Under the pieces are notes generated by a model. The model saw only the letters and a list, made by a program, of their open reading frames with translations. It did not search any database and was not told the origin of the DNA. The translations under genes were made by a program, and so were the position numbers. Below are positions 54,890-64,000 of a stretch of 64,000 nt of DNA, piece after piece. Each line of letters opens with the position of its first letter. The stretch's first letter is position 1. This stretch comes from Tupaia tana (lineage: Eukaryota > Chordata > Mammalia > Scandentia > Tupaiidae), in NCBI GenBank assembly GCA_026018925.1, contig JAKSZU010000004.1:18633540-18697539 (forward strand). The letters are read 5' to 3'.

Positions 54890-54980
54890 TTTTTAGTTTT
54901 GTATGGGATGCATGTGCTTGCCAGAGAGAGACAGAGAGGGAAAGAGAGAAATCACCAGCGGGATGGTCACGGCCCTCTTC
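54890..54980 (-). mobile_element. SINE class O fragment
   Basis: Antisense end only: gggatgcatgtgcttgccag to aaatcaccagcgggatgg. Confidence 0.7.
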
Positions 54981-55249
54981 TAGTTGGGAGCTGCTGTCCT
55001 CCACAGTGGGTTGTCAAAGGGAGAGCATGAGTCCAGAACTGGACCACTCAGAGTCCTTCTCTGGGCCTTTTCCCACCTGTAGTTCTTGGATCTGGATCCA
55101 TTTACACAACTCTAGGGAGAGGAACATGGAGTTGCAACAGCTTGTGAAGAAAGTGGTCTGGAGGGGCTCAACTGGCATAGCAGTGTTGTAATACTCTGTG
55201 AGGTTGCCCTATAGGGAAAGGTTCCAGGTGTGTGTCTGGAGACCTCCCT

Positions 55250-55390
55250 GAACATGCCAGGGACATGCATGCCCATATGGAGTGGTCATCCCCCCAGGGG
55301 GTGATTTCTCACTTTTTCTCTGTCTCTCCAGTGAGCACATGCACCCTATAGGAAAAAATATCTCCCTCTAAAAAAAAAGAAGAAAGAAAT
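55250..55390 (+). mobile_element. SINE class L, 5'-truncated
   Basis: Sense body and end only: atgcccatatggagtggtc to caccctataggaaaa plus A run. Confidence 0.85.
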
Positions 55391-55412
55391 TGATCTGTGA
55401 AAGTGAGGCTGG

Positions 55413-55590
55413 GGGCCAGCAAGTGGAGTGGTGGTTAAGGTGCCAGACTCCCACATGGCTGACAGTGGTTCGAGTCCTGGACCTGGAGGCTTGCTTTCTC
55501 ACTTTCCCTCTCTCTCTCTTTCTCTGGTCAAATTAAAAAATAAATAATAATAACAAATGAAAGTAAATAAATAATTTTTTAAAAAGGAAA
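55413..55590 (+). mobile_element. SINE class S
   Basis: Sense, head gccagcaagtggagtggtgg, tail ctggtcaaattaaaaaataa. Confidence 0.92.
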
Positions 55591-57214
55591 AAAAAAATGA
55601 AGCTGACATAAAGTAACTTCTGAATACTTGGTTTCAAATACCCCTAACTTTAGTTTCATCCTTGACCTGATTTATGAACCAAAATATCCTCCTGCCTTGT
55701 TTTTCTTAAGTCAGTTTGACTCGGTATTCCGTCACTTGTAACCAACGACTCCCCATAACACCTTCTCCCTTCCCTCTCTAAGCCTAATTTCCTTATCTAT
55801 GAAATGATGGAGCCCTTCCTCTCCCCTTTCATCTCTGATTGTCTATTACTATATTCATCAGTTTATCCATTCAGTCTATTAGTCAGCCAGTCAGCATTCA
55901 TTCTGTCTCTGGCCTTGGGTTGGATACTGGAAATCTTGTGGGAGGAATAATTCCTATCCCCAGTTCTCAAGACTCACAGTTGAGTGAGGGAGGGAGTAAG
56001 TATGCACTGAGTACCTGTGTGAGGATGGGCACCCGGGGCTGTGGGGAAGTCAGAGAGGAGACTTATCCCCATGTGGAAGAATTCCTGCACGACGTGCCAC
56101 ACACTGAGTTTTTCAGATGGACGTGAGCCCAGAGAGAAAAGGAAGAGTATTCAGGCATGAGCCTACTTTACAAGGGCCCAGCGGAGAATGAGAAAGCAGA
56201 GCTGGGGGCAGAAGGGGAAGGGACACAGATGAGGCTGCAGATTCATCTCTAATCTTGAACTTAATTGTATTTTTCACCCACCAAACTTCTGGGTGGGGGA
56301 GCCATCCATTTTTTAAGCTCGGGAAATCCCCTGGGTGGAGTCTTTATTTAAGTGGAATTGAAATGAAGTGACTCTTGACCACAGAAAGCACTGGGGCAAA
56401 TGATTCTTTCCCGATCAGGCTGCTCACTGGTCCTCCGTTCCATCAGGGAATCTGTGCTCCCAGTTGCATCCAGCGGCTGGTCCTAGGGCTGTGGGGGTGC
56501 ATCTGAAAATAGGAAGGCGGTGAGCCTAACACCAAGCAGATGGCACAAGAGCAGCCCAGGCAGGCCTGGGGAAGAACAAACATCCTGTCCCTCGTAGGAA
56601 ACGCACTCATTACACTCTGGGCAAAGGTGGTTCACAGTGTGTCCCTGAGAAAATAGGCAGCCATTGCCCCTAAACACGCCAGTGCCCCCCTAGTGACTGT
56701 GCACCTGCTCCAGGGGCACGAACTGTTCCAGATGCTGCTTCTTACCTCCAGGAGACAGCTCCCTTCTTCCTGCCCAGGGTTCTGGACTCTTTGCTGGATT
56801 CCAGTCTTCTGGGAGATGTATGGTCTGCTGGGGATCTTGGGAGGAATGATTGTCCTCTCTGAACCTCCTAGGGGCAGTCTAGGATATGGTAGCCTTAATA
56901 GACTCATAGGTTCTGCCTTTTGGCCTGGTGGGATGGTAGAGAGGAGGAGCCAGGCAGGAGCCAGGACTCAGGGCTTTAGGTGATCAGGGGTGAGGGAGGA
57001 GGGCTCTAAACTTGGGTGCTTTATCTGCACCTATCAGATGGAAATGAAACTGTAGGGAAGAAGTAATTTGCAAACAAAACCTGGAACACTCTCCAGGATT
57101 GCTACCCTTGAATGTGCACTAGAATTGGAACTGTCTCAATGGTGACTCTGAGCAGCTCTCTCTACTTCTGCGGACCTCTATCTTCTCGTCTACATTGGGA
57201 GTTGTTGTCCCTTT
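55591..57214. other. Intergenic sequence, few repeats
   Basis: L2/MIR-like words near 55850-55990. 56270-56380 is compact unique sequence (caccaaacttctgggtgggg, tttatttaagtgg). No gene recognised. Confidence 0.45.
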
Positions 57215-57497
57215 TTTTCTTTTTTCGTGCCAGAGGATGTGTGTGCTCATCAGAGAGCGATGGAGAGGGAGAAAGAGAAAGAGAGAGAGAGAGAGAGAGG
57301 AGAGAGAGAAGCGTGGCGTGTGGTCATACCACAATCCTTTCTCCTCCATTCTCCTCTCAGGATTTTGGGCATGCATGCACACATGCCCAGTGTGATTTTC
57401 AAGCCACCAGGTCTGGGACCTGACCCACAGAGTGGGTCAAATGGGTCTATGTGGGATACAGCTGCCTTAACCACCACACCACAAAAGGGCTGGCCTT
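57215..57497 (-). mobile_element. SINE class O
   Basis: Antisense: cgtgccagaggatgtgtgtg with an expanded (ga)n block, ending aaagggctggcc. Confidence 0.87.
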
Positions 57498-57509
57498 TTT
57501 TTTTTTTTA

Positions 57510-57674
57510 ACAATTATTTACTATTATTATTTTTAAAATTCACTGTAAGGCACGGGCACTCACCAGAGATAGAAAGAAAGAGAAAGTAAAAAAGCAAACT
57601 GTCAGGTCTGGGACTCCAACAGTGGTTGGTAAGGGGAATCCAGCGCCTCTACCTGGGCCAGCCACCTGCTGGCC
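57510..57674 (-). mobile_element. SINE class S/L intermediate
   Basis: Antisense; short, keeps cactgtaaggcacgggcactc. Confidence 0.85.
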
Positions 57675-57714
57675 TAGATGTGTAACTTTTATATCCTGTG
57701 TTTTAATTACTATT

Positions 57715-57790
57715 TTAGACAGGGTCCTGCTCTGTGACAGTTTTATTGCCTCAACCTCCTGAAGACCCCAGCGGTGCACCACTACACCTT
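57715..57790 (-). mobile_element. 7SL-like SINE fragment, antisense
   Basis: gacagggtcctgctctgt...gcctcaacctcctgaag...ggtgcaccactacacc is the best of the three 7SL-like stretches. A class L SINE follows it directly. Confidence 0.5.
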
Positions 57791-58081
57791 GTTTTTTTTT
57801 TTTTTTTTTTAATTTTTTTGGGTTTTTTTTTTTAGAGGTTTTTGCTATAGGGCGCATGCGCTTGCCAGACAAACAGAGACAGACAGAGGGACAGAAAGCG
57901 AGAAATCACCCCCTGGGGGGATGGCCATGCCGCAATCCCTTCTCCTCCATTCGCCTCTCGGGATCTTGGGCACTCACGCACACACGCCCGGCGTGAGTTT
58001 TAAGCCACCGGGTCTGGGACGTGAACCGCGGTCAACTACATGGGAGTCCAGCGACATAGCCATTACGCTAACTGCTGGTCC
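57791..58081 (-). mobile_element. SINE class L, young
   Basis: Antisense, CpG-rich, with T runs at 57791-57831; head ends cgctaactgctggtccc. Confidence 0.94.
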
Positions 58082-58180
58082 CATACAGCTTGTTATTTAG
58101 GGTTGGCCTCCAGCATAGCCTGAGCCTGGGCAGTAGCAACTCCTTACCAGTACATGCCATCACTGTTGGGCCTATACCCG

Positions 58181-58222
58181 TTTTTTTTTTTGTTTTTTTT
58201 TTTTTTTGTTTTTTTTTTTTTA
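58181..58222. repeat. Poly(T)-rich tract
   Basis: T runs broken by single G bases; no SINE body attached. Confidence 0.8.
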
Positions 58223-58335
58223 TATTGAACATTATACCAAGGTTACTTCATAAAGAATATAGAAAGGCAGAATTGAAGTATAAGTTTATCTTGGTGCAAA
58301 ACAATTTTGAAATTCACATGCAACTTTTTCTTTTT

Positions 58336-58575
58336 TTATTTTTTGGAGAGATTTTTGCTATAGGGCATGTATGATCTCCTGAGGGACAGAGAGCTAGAAA
58401 GCAAGAAATCATCCCACAGAGGGGATGGCCACACTGCAATCCTTTCTCCATTCTCCTCTTGGGATTTTGGACACGTATGCACATGTGAATTTAAAGCTGC
58501 CAGGTCTGGGACTTGAACCACAGTTGGCCATGTGGAAGTTCAGTGCCTAAACCATCACACCACCTGCTGACTCTG
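58336..58575 (-). mobile_element. SINE class L/O
   Basis: Antisense: ttttggagagatttttgct to cacaccacctgctgactc. Confidence 0.88.
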
Positions 58576-58674
58576 TAACTTTTTCATAATACAGATTTTC
58601 TATGCACTTTTTGAAGGCCTCCTGTATCATGAATGTTTTTGTATGTCATTAAAAGTTCCTCAAAAACAGTTCTT

Positions 58675-58945
58675 TGGGGCCTGCACATGGCTTGGTGGTA
58701 TGGAAGTTAGATTCCATGTGGCCAACGATGAGGTTTGAGTCCTGGACCTGGTGACTTGAGAAACACACCAAACCCATGTGTGTGTGCCCAAAATCCTGAA
58801 AGAAGGAAGAATGGAGGAGAAGGGATTGGGGCGTGAGCATTTCCCATAGGAAGGGGCAAGTGCACACGGCCCCTGGCAAGAAGAACAAAAAGAAGAAAGA
58901 AGAGGAAGAGGAGGAAGAAGAGGAAGAAGAAATCCAGGGAAACAT

Positions 58946-59001
<56 letters not shown>
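58675..59001 (+). mobile_element. SINE class O with expanded tail
   Basis: Sense head gcctgcacatggcttgg. The end passes into (GAA/GAG)n (58878-58932) and a 52-nt A run (58950-59001). Confidence 0.8.
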
Positions 59002-59003
<2 letters not shown>

Positions 59004-59004
<1 letters not shown>

Positions 59005-59258
59005 GGGACCAGTAGTTGGCATAATGGCTATGTCGCTGGACTCCCACGGAGTCGACTGTGGTTCGAGTCCCGGACCCAGTGGCTTAAACTCACGCCGGGC
59101 ACATATGCGTGCATGCCCAAGATCCCGAGAGAAGAATGGAGGAGAAGGGATTGCAGCGTGGCCATCCCCCCTGGGGGGTGATTTCTCACTTTCTATCTAT
59201 CTGTCTCTCTGGAGAGCCCATGCACCCTATAGCAAAAACCTCTCAAAAAAAAAAAAAA
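59004..59258 (+). mobile_element. SINE class L, young
   Basis: Sense, directly after the A run, which was probably its target. Confidence 0.94.
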
Positions 59259-59449
59259 GTTATTTTATTTCCCAAGGAATGAATTCTGCTTCACTGCAAG
59301 ATAGTGGGTTCCACTTTTCCTCTATGATAAGAAACACAGAGATGACCATTTTTGAACATGGATCATTAAGTATATCCCTCGAGATGCATTCCTTAAAGGG
59401 GAATTACTGAATCAAACTGTATGTCTCCATTAGTACTCCAATAAAAGAG

Positions 59450-59535
59450 GGAGGGTCAGACCTGACTCACAGAGCTGCTGAAAGGATTAGAGGTGTTGTG
59501 TTACATAACGTCTAGTGCTGGGCAGACACAGCTCC
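59450..59535 (+). mobile_element. MIR fragment
   Basis: gagctgctgaaaggattagagg...agtgctgggcagacacag fits the 3' half of MIR. Confidence 0.45.
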
Positions 59536-60611
59536 CTGAGTGTGGGCATAAGGGGTTACAACCAGTACTAAGAAGTTCCCTCCCCTGCCCTCTATGCATC
59601 CCTTCCTGAAGCCTCCTGACTTAGCCGGAAGGGAAAGTTTCAGTCTCATCTGACCTTCATTATTTTAATTGATGCAGTCTTGCCAAGTGGTGGGCTGGCA
59701 ATGTTTCATGACTGAATCTTTGGCTGGTGGGGGTCACCTTGGTTTGTGGAGTGCTCCCATTGTGGCTGATTTCACACTATCAACATGCTGTCAGCAAGCA
59801 GAGCTAGGACGAGGTGCACACAGTCTCACAAGCTGGAACTGGCTCTAGCACACCAGCTCCTGTCTTTCTGGCAACCCAAGACTCCCTTTTGGAAGAGGAC
59901 ACAGGCTTAAATTTGGGTGGAATGTGAATCGGAACAAGAGCACCCTCTTCCAATTCTCTAAAGGAGAAACTGAGGCTCATGATGGTCAAAATGGCTGCCT
60001 AAGGGTACCTGTCAGATGATCTTTCCTGGGATTTTATTACCTGGTCCCTGCTGGGGACACTTCTCAGATGGGAGCCAGTGCTTCCCGCTGAGGACACACA
60101 CTATCTTTTCCGGCCTCTTCCTTCCCTCTGTCTACAGTGACCCCCATAATGGCTTCTCTCCCTCTCTTCAGTGACACCCCTAGTGGGTCCCTGCAAGGAT
60201 AAGTCCCAGGCTCTGCCATCAGGAGCTTAGCACCAAGAGGAAGCCCAACACATGAACAAGACAGAGAGGTGAGTGCTCTAAAGAAGCTGCCCAGTTCCGT
60301 CAACTCCAGTCAGGCCTTCCAGCCTCCTCTCCTCTCCCTCTGCAGCAGCCATCGTTGAGGGCTTCTCTCCCTCCTTCCTCATGGAACCTTTTTTTCAGTA
60401 TCCACTTTCTTTCACTCAGCAACCTTGTTCACGGGAAAGGTATCTGTCCCCAGTTCCAGGAATAGGTAGATTCTAATTTGTTCCAGACAAACATGTAATT
60501 ATTCCTCCTTATCAGTGATTGGTCTAGGAATGGAGAAGTGATCCAATCTGACCAATGAGAGCAGAGGAGACATTTGGGAGTGGGAAGGAAGGGAACTTTC
60601 CTCTTCAAAAA
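59536..60611. other. Intergenic sequence, mostly unique
   Basis: 60380-60600 has LTR-like words (gaccaatgagagcagagg). No gene recognised. Confidence 0.4.
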
Positions 60612-60883
60612 AACAGTCTACGTTTCCTATTGTTGGGAACTTTATGATCTGATAATTGGAAAAAAAAAATCATGTTTATCATAAAAAATAATTAGAATAA
60701 TAATAATAATGATTGGGGGAAACATAGGAAAGATATTGAATGTTGAAGCGGGGAGATTAATGTCTCTGTACTGACTGACATGCATGGCATTCCCTTTTGA
60801 AAAAGCAATGTAATACACTGTAAAGTTATATGTAATTCAATGTAATAAAAAAATAGATAATAAAAAAATAAATAAATAAATAA

Positions 60884-60914
<31 letters not shown>
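60612..60914 (+). mobile_element. Second copy of the LINE 3'-end sequence
   Basis: Shares ttgttgggaactttatgatctg, then gactgacatgcatggca and a gtaatacactgtaaag end with the block at 40513-41091. It finishes in a long A run (60888-60914). TSD not identified. Probably the same L1 subfamily 3' UTR. Confidence 0.6.
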
Positions 60915-61265
60915 CCAGGCATGGAAAGAGACAGCCTCCATTCTGATACTGGAAGCTCCCGTGCTGTAGTTCCCGGTGCTGCAATTACCTGTGTCAGCCC
61001 AACAATGAAGCCACCTCCTGGGGGATGGCAGGGCCAAGAGAATCACAGAACAGCACAGCCGGAGCCCTAACTGCATCCCACCGCGGACCCTCTTGCTAGG
61101 GAGAAAATATGTTTCCCTACAGCTTAAATTGACGTGACTTTTCTGCTACTTGACGCCAAAACATCCTAAATGATGAATCCTTCCAGTCCATCGACCAGAT
61201 TTAAAATGCAGGGCTGTCATACCAGAGGAATGTGGTCTACACTTCTGCTTGGAGTCTTCCAATGG
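60915..61265. other. Unique intergenic sequence
   Basis: No feature recognised. Confidence 0.45.
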
Positions 61266-61498
61266 CTTTTTTTTTTTTTTTTTTTTTTTTTTAATTGCTA
61301 GGGAATATGTGAACTCAACAGAGAGAGACAGAGAGGTACGTGGTCACACCACAATTTCTTCTCCTCCATTTCTCCATCCTGTCAAGATTGGGGACATGCA
61401 CACACATGCATCTGGTGTATTTTTCAAACTGCCAAAGTCAGGATTCAAAGTGCAATTGGCCCCTAGCTTCCTTAACCACTAAACCATAGGGCTGGCCT
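61266..61498 (-). mobile_element. SINE class O
   Basis: Antisense with a T run; middle shortened (no gggg block); head ends ccatagggctggcc. Confidence 0.85.
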
Positions 61499-61542
61499 TC
61501 TAGTGTCTTCTTCTTTTTTCATTTTTAAGAATTATTTTATTT

Positions 61543-61935
61543 TGGGGCCAGTGGGGTATATGGTGGTTAAAGGCACTGGATTCTTGGGGCTGGCAGGTGG
61601 CATGGTGGTTGAAAGCACTGGGCTCCCACATGGCTAACCACAGTTCAAGTCCTGGACCTAGTGGCTTGCTTTCTCTCTCCCTCCCTCTGTCTGTCTGACC
61701 AAACTATTAAAAATAATAATAATAATAATAATAAATAAAGTTAAATAAAATAATTCTTAAAAAATTTTTTTTTTTAAATAAAGGCACTGGATTCTCACAT
61801 GGCCGACAATGGCTCGAGTCCCAGACCTGGCAGCTTGCTTTCTTGCTTTCCCTTTCTGTCTCTCTCTGGTCAAATTAAAATAATAATAATAACAAGTGGA
61901 ATTTAATAAATAATTTTTTTAAAAAAGAATTATTT
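61543..61935 (+). mobile_element. SINE class S split by another class S
   Basis: Sense halves 61543-61584 and 61796-61935 (tcacatggccgacaatggctc, tctctctggtcaaatt). Confidence 0.9.
61585..61779 (+). mobile_element. SINE class S nested in class S
   Basis: Sense; exact 16-bp TSD aaaggcactggattct at 61569-61584 and 61780-61795. Confidence 0.95.
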
Positions 61936-61942
61936 TTATTTT

Positions 61943-62098
61943 GGGGCCAGCAGGTGGTGTGGTGGTTAAGGCACTGGACTCCCACATGGCTGACCACATT
62001 TTGAGTCTTGGACCTGGCAGCTTGCTTTTGCTCTCTCTCTCTGGTCAAATTGAAGAATAGTAATTGATTAATTAAATTAAATTAATAACATTTTTAAA
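61943..62098 (+). mobile_element. SINE class S
   Basis: Sense; flanked by aagaattatttttattttggg and aagaattattttattttggg. Confidence 0.92.
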
Positions 62099-62117
62099 AA
62101 AGAATTATTTTATTTTG

Positions 62118-62355
62118 GGATCACCAGATGGTGTAATGGTTATATCACTGGACTCCCATGTTGGTTCAAGTCCCAGACCCAGCAGCTTAAAACTCACGCT
62201 GGGCACATGTGCATCCATGCCCAAAATCCTGAGCGGAAAAGGGAGGAGAAGGGATTGTAGCATGCTCATTCCCCTGGAGGGTGATTTCTCACTTTCTGTC
62301 TCTCTCTGTCTCTCCAATGAGTGCACGTACCGTATAACAAAAATCTCTCTTTAAA
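62118..62355 (+). mobile_element. SINE class L
   Basis: Sense; follows another copy of agaattattttattttggg. Confidence 0.92.
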
Positions 62356-62359
62356 AAAA

Positions 62360-62535
62360 TTTTATTATTTTATTTAATTTTATTAATCATCATCATTATT
62401 TTTAATTTGACCAGAGAGAGATACATACAGAGAGCAAGAGAGGGGGAAAGTGAGAAAGCAAGCTGCCAGGACCAGGACTCAAACCAGTCAGCCATGTGGG
62501 AGTCCAGCTTAACCACCATGCCTCCTGCCAGCCCC
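62360..62535 (-). mobile_element. SINE class S, outer host of the cluster
   Basis: Antisense head at 62480-62535. Its tail probably continues as 61514-61542 on the left, with the other SINEs inserted in it. Outer repeats tctagtgtcttctt and tctagtggcttctt. Confidence 0.82.
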
Positions 62536-62744
62536 TCTAGTGGCTTCTTTAGCAGTTAAGATAGTCTTTACTCAATGTCTCTTTCCCTGCATCACCATTC
62601 ACTCTACACAGAATGTCAGTCCTGAAGGTCGGACCCTTAGTCTGCTTCATCTTTGGCTCCCTGGTGTCTAGTCTAGCACAACCCTGTCACAAATCAGGTG
62701 CTGAACAGATTCTGTTGAATAAACGCAGAGAAGGAACTCAGGTC

Positions 62745-62870
62745 GGGGGCAGGGTCAGAGTCCTGGACCCCATTTTTGGCTTTGTACTGACTGACTTTGA
62801 GACTTCAGGTAAGTCTCTCCCCTTGCTGGACCTTAAAGTCCAGAACTGTAATAAGGCACACCGAACTCTA
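62745..62870 (+). mobile_element. MIR element
   Basis: gactttgagacttcaggtaagtctctcccc...ccagaactgtaataagg corresponds to the MIR core and 3' side. Confidence 0.6.
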
Positions 62871-63569
62871 GCAACAATTTAAGAACAGGGATTTTAAAGA
62901 TACTTTCCAACTACCCCATGTGATAGTAGTTACACTTTCGGTATCCATTGATGGATTACAAATCATGACAAAAATAAAACTGACTGCAAAGCTTTAAAGT
63001 GTGATTGCATTTACCAACCTTAGCACCTACGTCCGTTTGAAAGACAGTCTCACACTTGTGTGCATGACACATCGTGTGTCCAGCTTCCAGACAGCCCTGG
63101 GAGTCACATGGTTTCCAGATGCCTCTAGCAGAGGGGCCATAGATTCAGAGCCAGTCGCTGGCCTAGATTATCCCAGAGTCTTCTAGCACTAGGGGTTTAT
63201 GTGTCTAACACCGGCCACAGGGGGCTCCACTTGCATGGGATCATGCAGCAAATGAGAGGTGGATACACCCACTCTTCTCCAGCCTGTTTCCCTGGACTCG
63301 GTCAGCCTGGCTGACAGCACCACTCCCTTCGGCTTCCCTGGAAATAAGAAACAGAGGCTGGGGAACACGGAGATTGCCTAGGGTGTGGGGGTGATGTAGA
63401 TGTCAGAACTGACAGCCCCAAACGACATGGAACAGAGTTCAGATGCCGCGTGTGTGGTTTAGGAGCGGCTGGAATTACACCCTCAGGGCTGAGCCAACTT
63501 CGTCTGAGCCTGCGCTGAGCCCAGACCCGCTGAGGCAAGGACTGCGTGGGGGGTCTCGGCCCAGGGCCA
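62871..63569. other. Unique intergenic sequence
   Basis: Rising GC and CpG content toward 63.4-63.6 kb. No coding signal identified. Confidence 0.45.
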
Positions 63570-63790
63570 CAGAGCTAAAGCAGAGAGGCAGCAAGGACAG
63601 GAGGCAGATTCCTAGCTGGAAATCAGGCTCAGGGACCTTTGGCCTTTCTGGATACACACGGTCATTCGTTCATTCATTCATTCATTCTGCAAAGTAGTCC
63701 ATCAATAAATGTTCGTGAGCCGTGCAGATCTGCAGCCTGCTGCAGGGTCTGGGGATGAACTGGGCACGGCCCTGACGCTGGAGCTGCTTC
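63570..63790. mobile_element. Diverged MIR/L2-like segment with (TTCA)n
   Basis: ccagggccacagagctaaagc resembles antisense MIR. Then (ttca)n at about 63663-63687 and catcaataaatgttcgtgagc resemble an L2/MIR terminus. Confidence 0.45.
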
Positions 63791-64000
63791 AGTGGAATAG
63801 AAGCAGGCCTGGAGCATGTGCTAAGGTCTTTCCAGTAGGGCCAGGCTGGGCCTTCTGCCTGGGAAAGAAGAAATTGGGAAATGTTTCCTAGAAGATAAAA
63901 TGGTTGTCATCCCTGACTGGTTCTCCAGGGGCAGCAGGAATGACCAGGCAAGTCAGGGAAGAAGGACCCTCCTGGCAGGGGTCCAGTGGCAGAAGCGAGA
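63791..64000. other. Unique sequence at window end
   Basis: No feature recognised. Confidence 0.4.

Noticed and set aside
1..64000. tRNA genes at the many B-box motifs (ggttcaagtcc)
   Set aside because: All belong to SINE heads with degenerate acceptor and anticodon arms; no intact tRNA cloverleaf seen.
1..64000. CRISPR-like repetition of short motifs
   Set aside because: The repeats are scattered SINEs on both strands in a mammalian genome, not a spaced array.
62536..64000. Start of FOXE3, the next gene in human
   Set aside because: GC rises near the window end but no forkhead-domain coding sequence is visible.

Overview
The window is mammalian nuclear DNA. It carries most of one intron-containing housekeeping gene, UMP-CMP kinase (CMPK1, + strand), followed by about 30 kb of intergenic DNA. 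Only exons 2-6 of CMPK1 are present (19054-19200, 26912-27064, 29260-29336, 29923-30019, 30788-30829). They join in frame into 171 residues that match the C-terminal part of the 196-residue vertebrate enzyme. The first coding exon, with the P-loop, must lie upstream, so bases 1-19053 are intron 1. The only other gene-like sequence is a processed, frameshifted H2A.Z.2 (H2AZ2/H2AFV) retrocopy at 52713-53453 with a perfect 15-bp target-site duplication (TSD).

Most of the rest is repeats. About 90 copies of tRNA-derived SINEs are visible on both strands. I use three working classes. Class L is about 250 bp: a tRNA-like head, then a body ending in 'ccctatagcaaaaacctctc' plus poly(A), with many near-identical copies. 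Class S is about 170 bp: the same kind of head, then a CT-rich stretch, 'tggtcaaattaaaataaa' and an AT-rich tail. Class O is an older, diverged long form, often with 'gatccagctgcc' in its antisense head. Class names and lumping are mine. Older layers include L2, MIR, L1M-type sequence, MLT1-type and class I ERV LTRs, and a Tigger1-type DNA transposon.

Organism: there are no Alu, B1/B2, carnivore or ruminant SINEs. Three short stretches resemble degraded 7SL-derived SINEs, which would point to Euarchontoglires. Abundant lineage-specific tRNA SINEs plus a few 7SL-like fossils fit a colugo (Dermoptera, whose SINEs are called CYN) best. This is an inference from memory at about 50 percent, not a match I could run.

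Layout: 1-19053 is CMPK1 intron 1, with a class I ERV LTR near 5.7-6.3 kb, many SINEs and a small segmental duplication at 16.4-17.5 kb. 19054-30829 holds exons 2-6; intron 2 contains the Tigger1 remnant (about 20.84-23.70 kb) and an L2 (about 23.76-24.95 kb). 30830 to about 31870 is the probable 3' UTR. 31.9-64 kb is downstream DNA with nested SINEs, a LINE 3' end inserted into a SINE (40513-41091), a head-to-head pair of MLT1-type LTRs (44.05-45.33 kb), a broken L1M (46.5-49.9 kb), the H2AZ2 retrocopy, and a stack of SINEs (61.5-62.5 kb). In human the next gene in this direction is FOXE3; it is not visible here.

I found no undescribed protein system. The most informative novelties are structural: modular SINE classes with intermediates, an L2 segment copied into a nearby SINE, serial SINE insertion at one target motif, and a datable local duplication.
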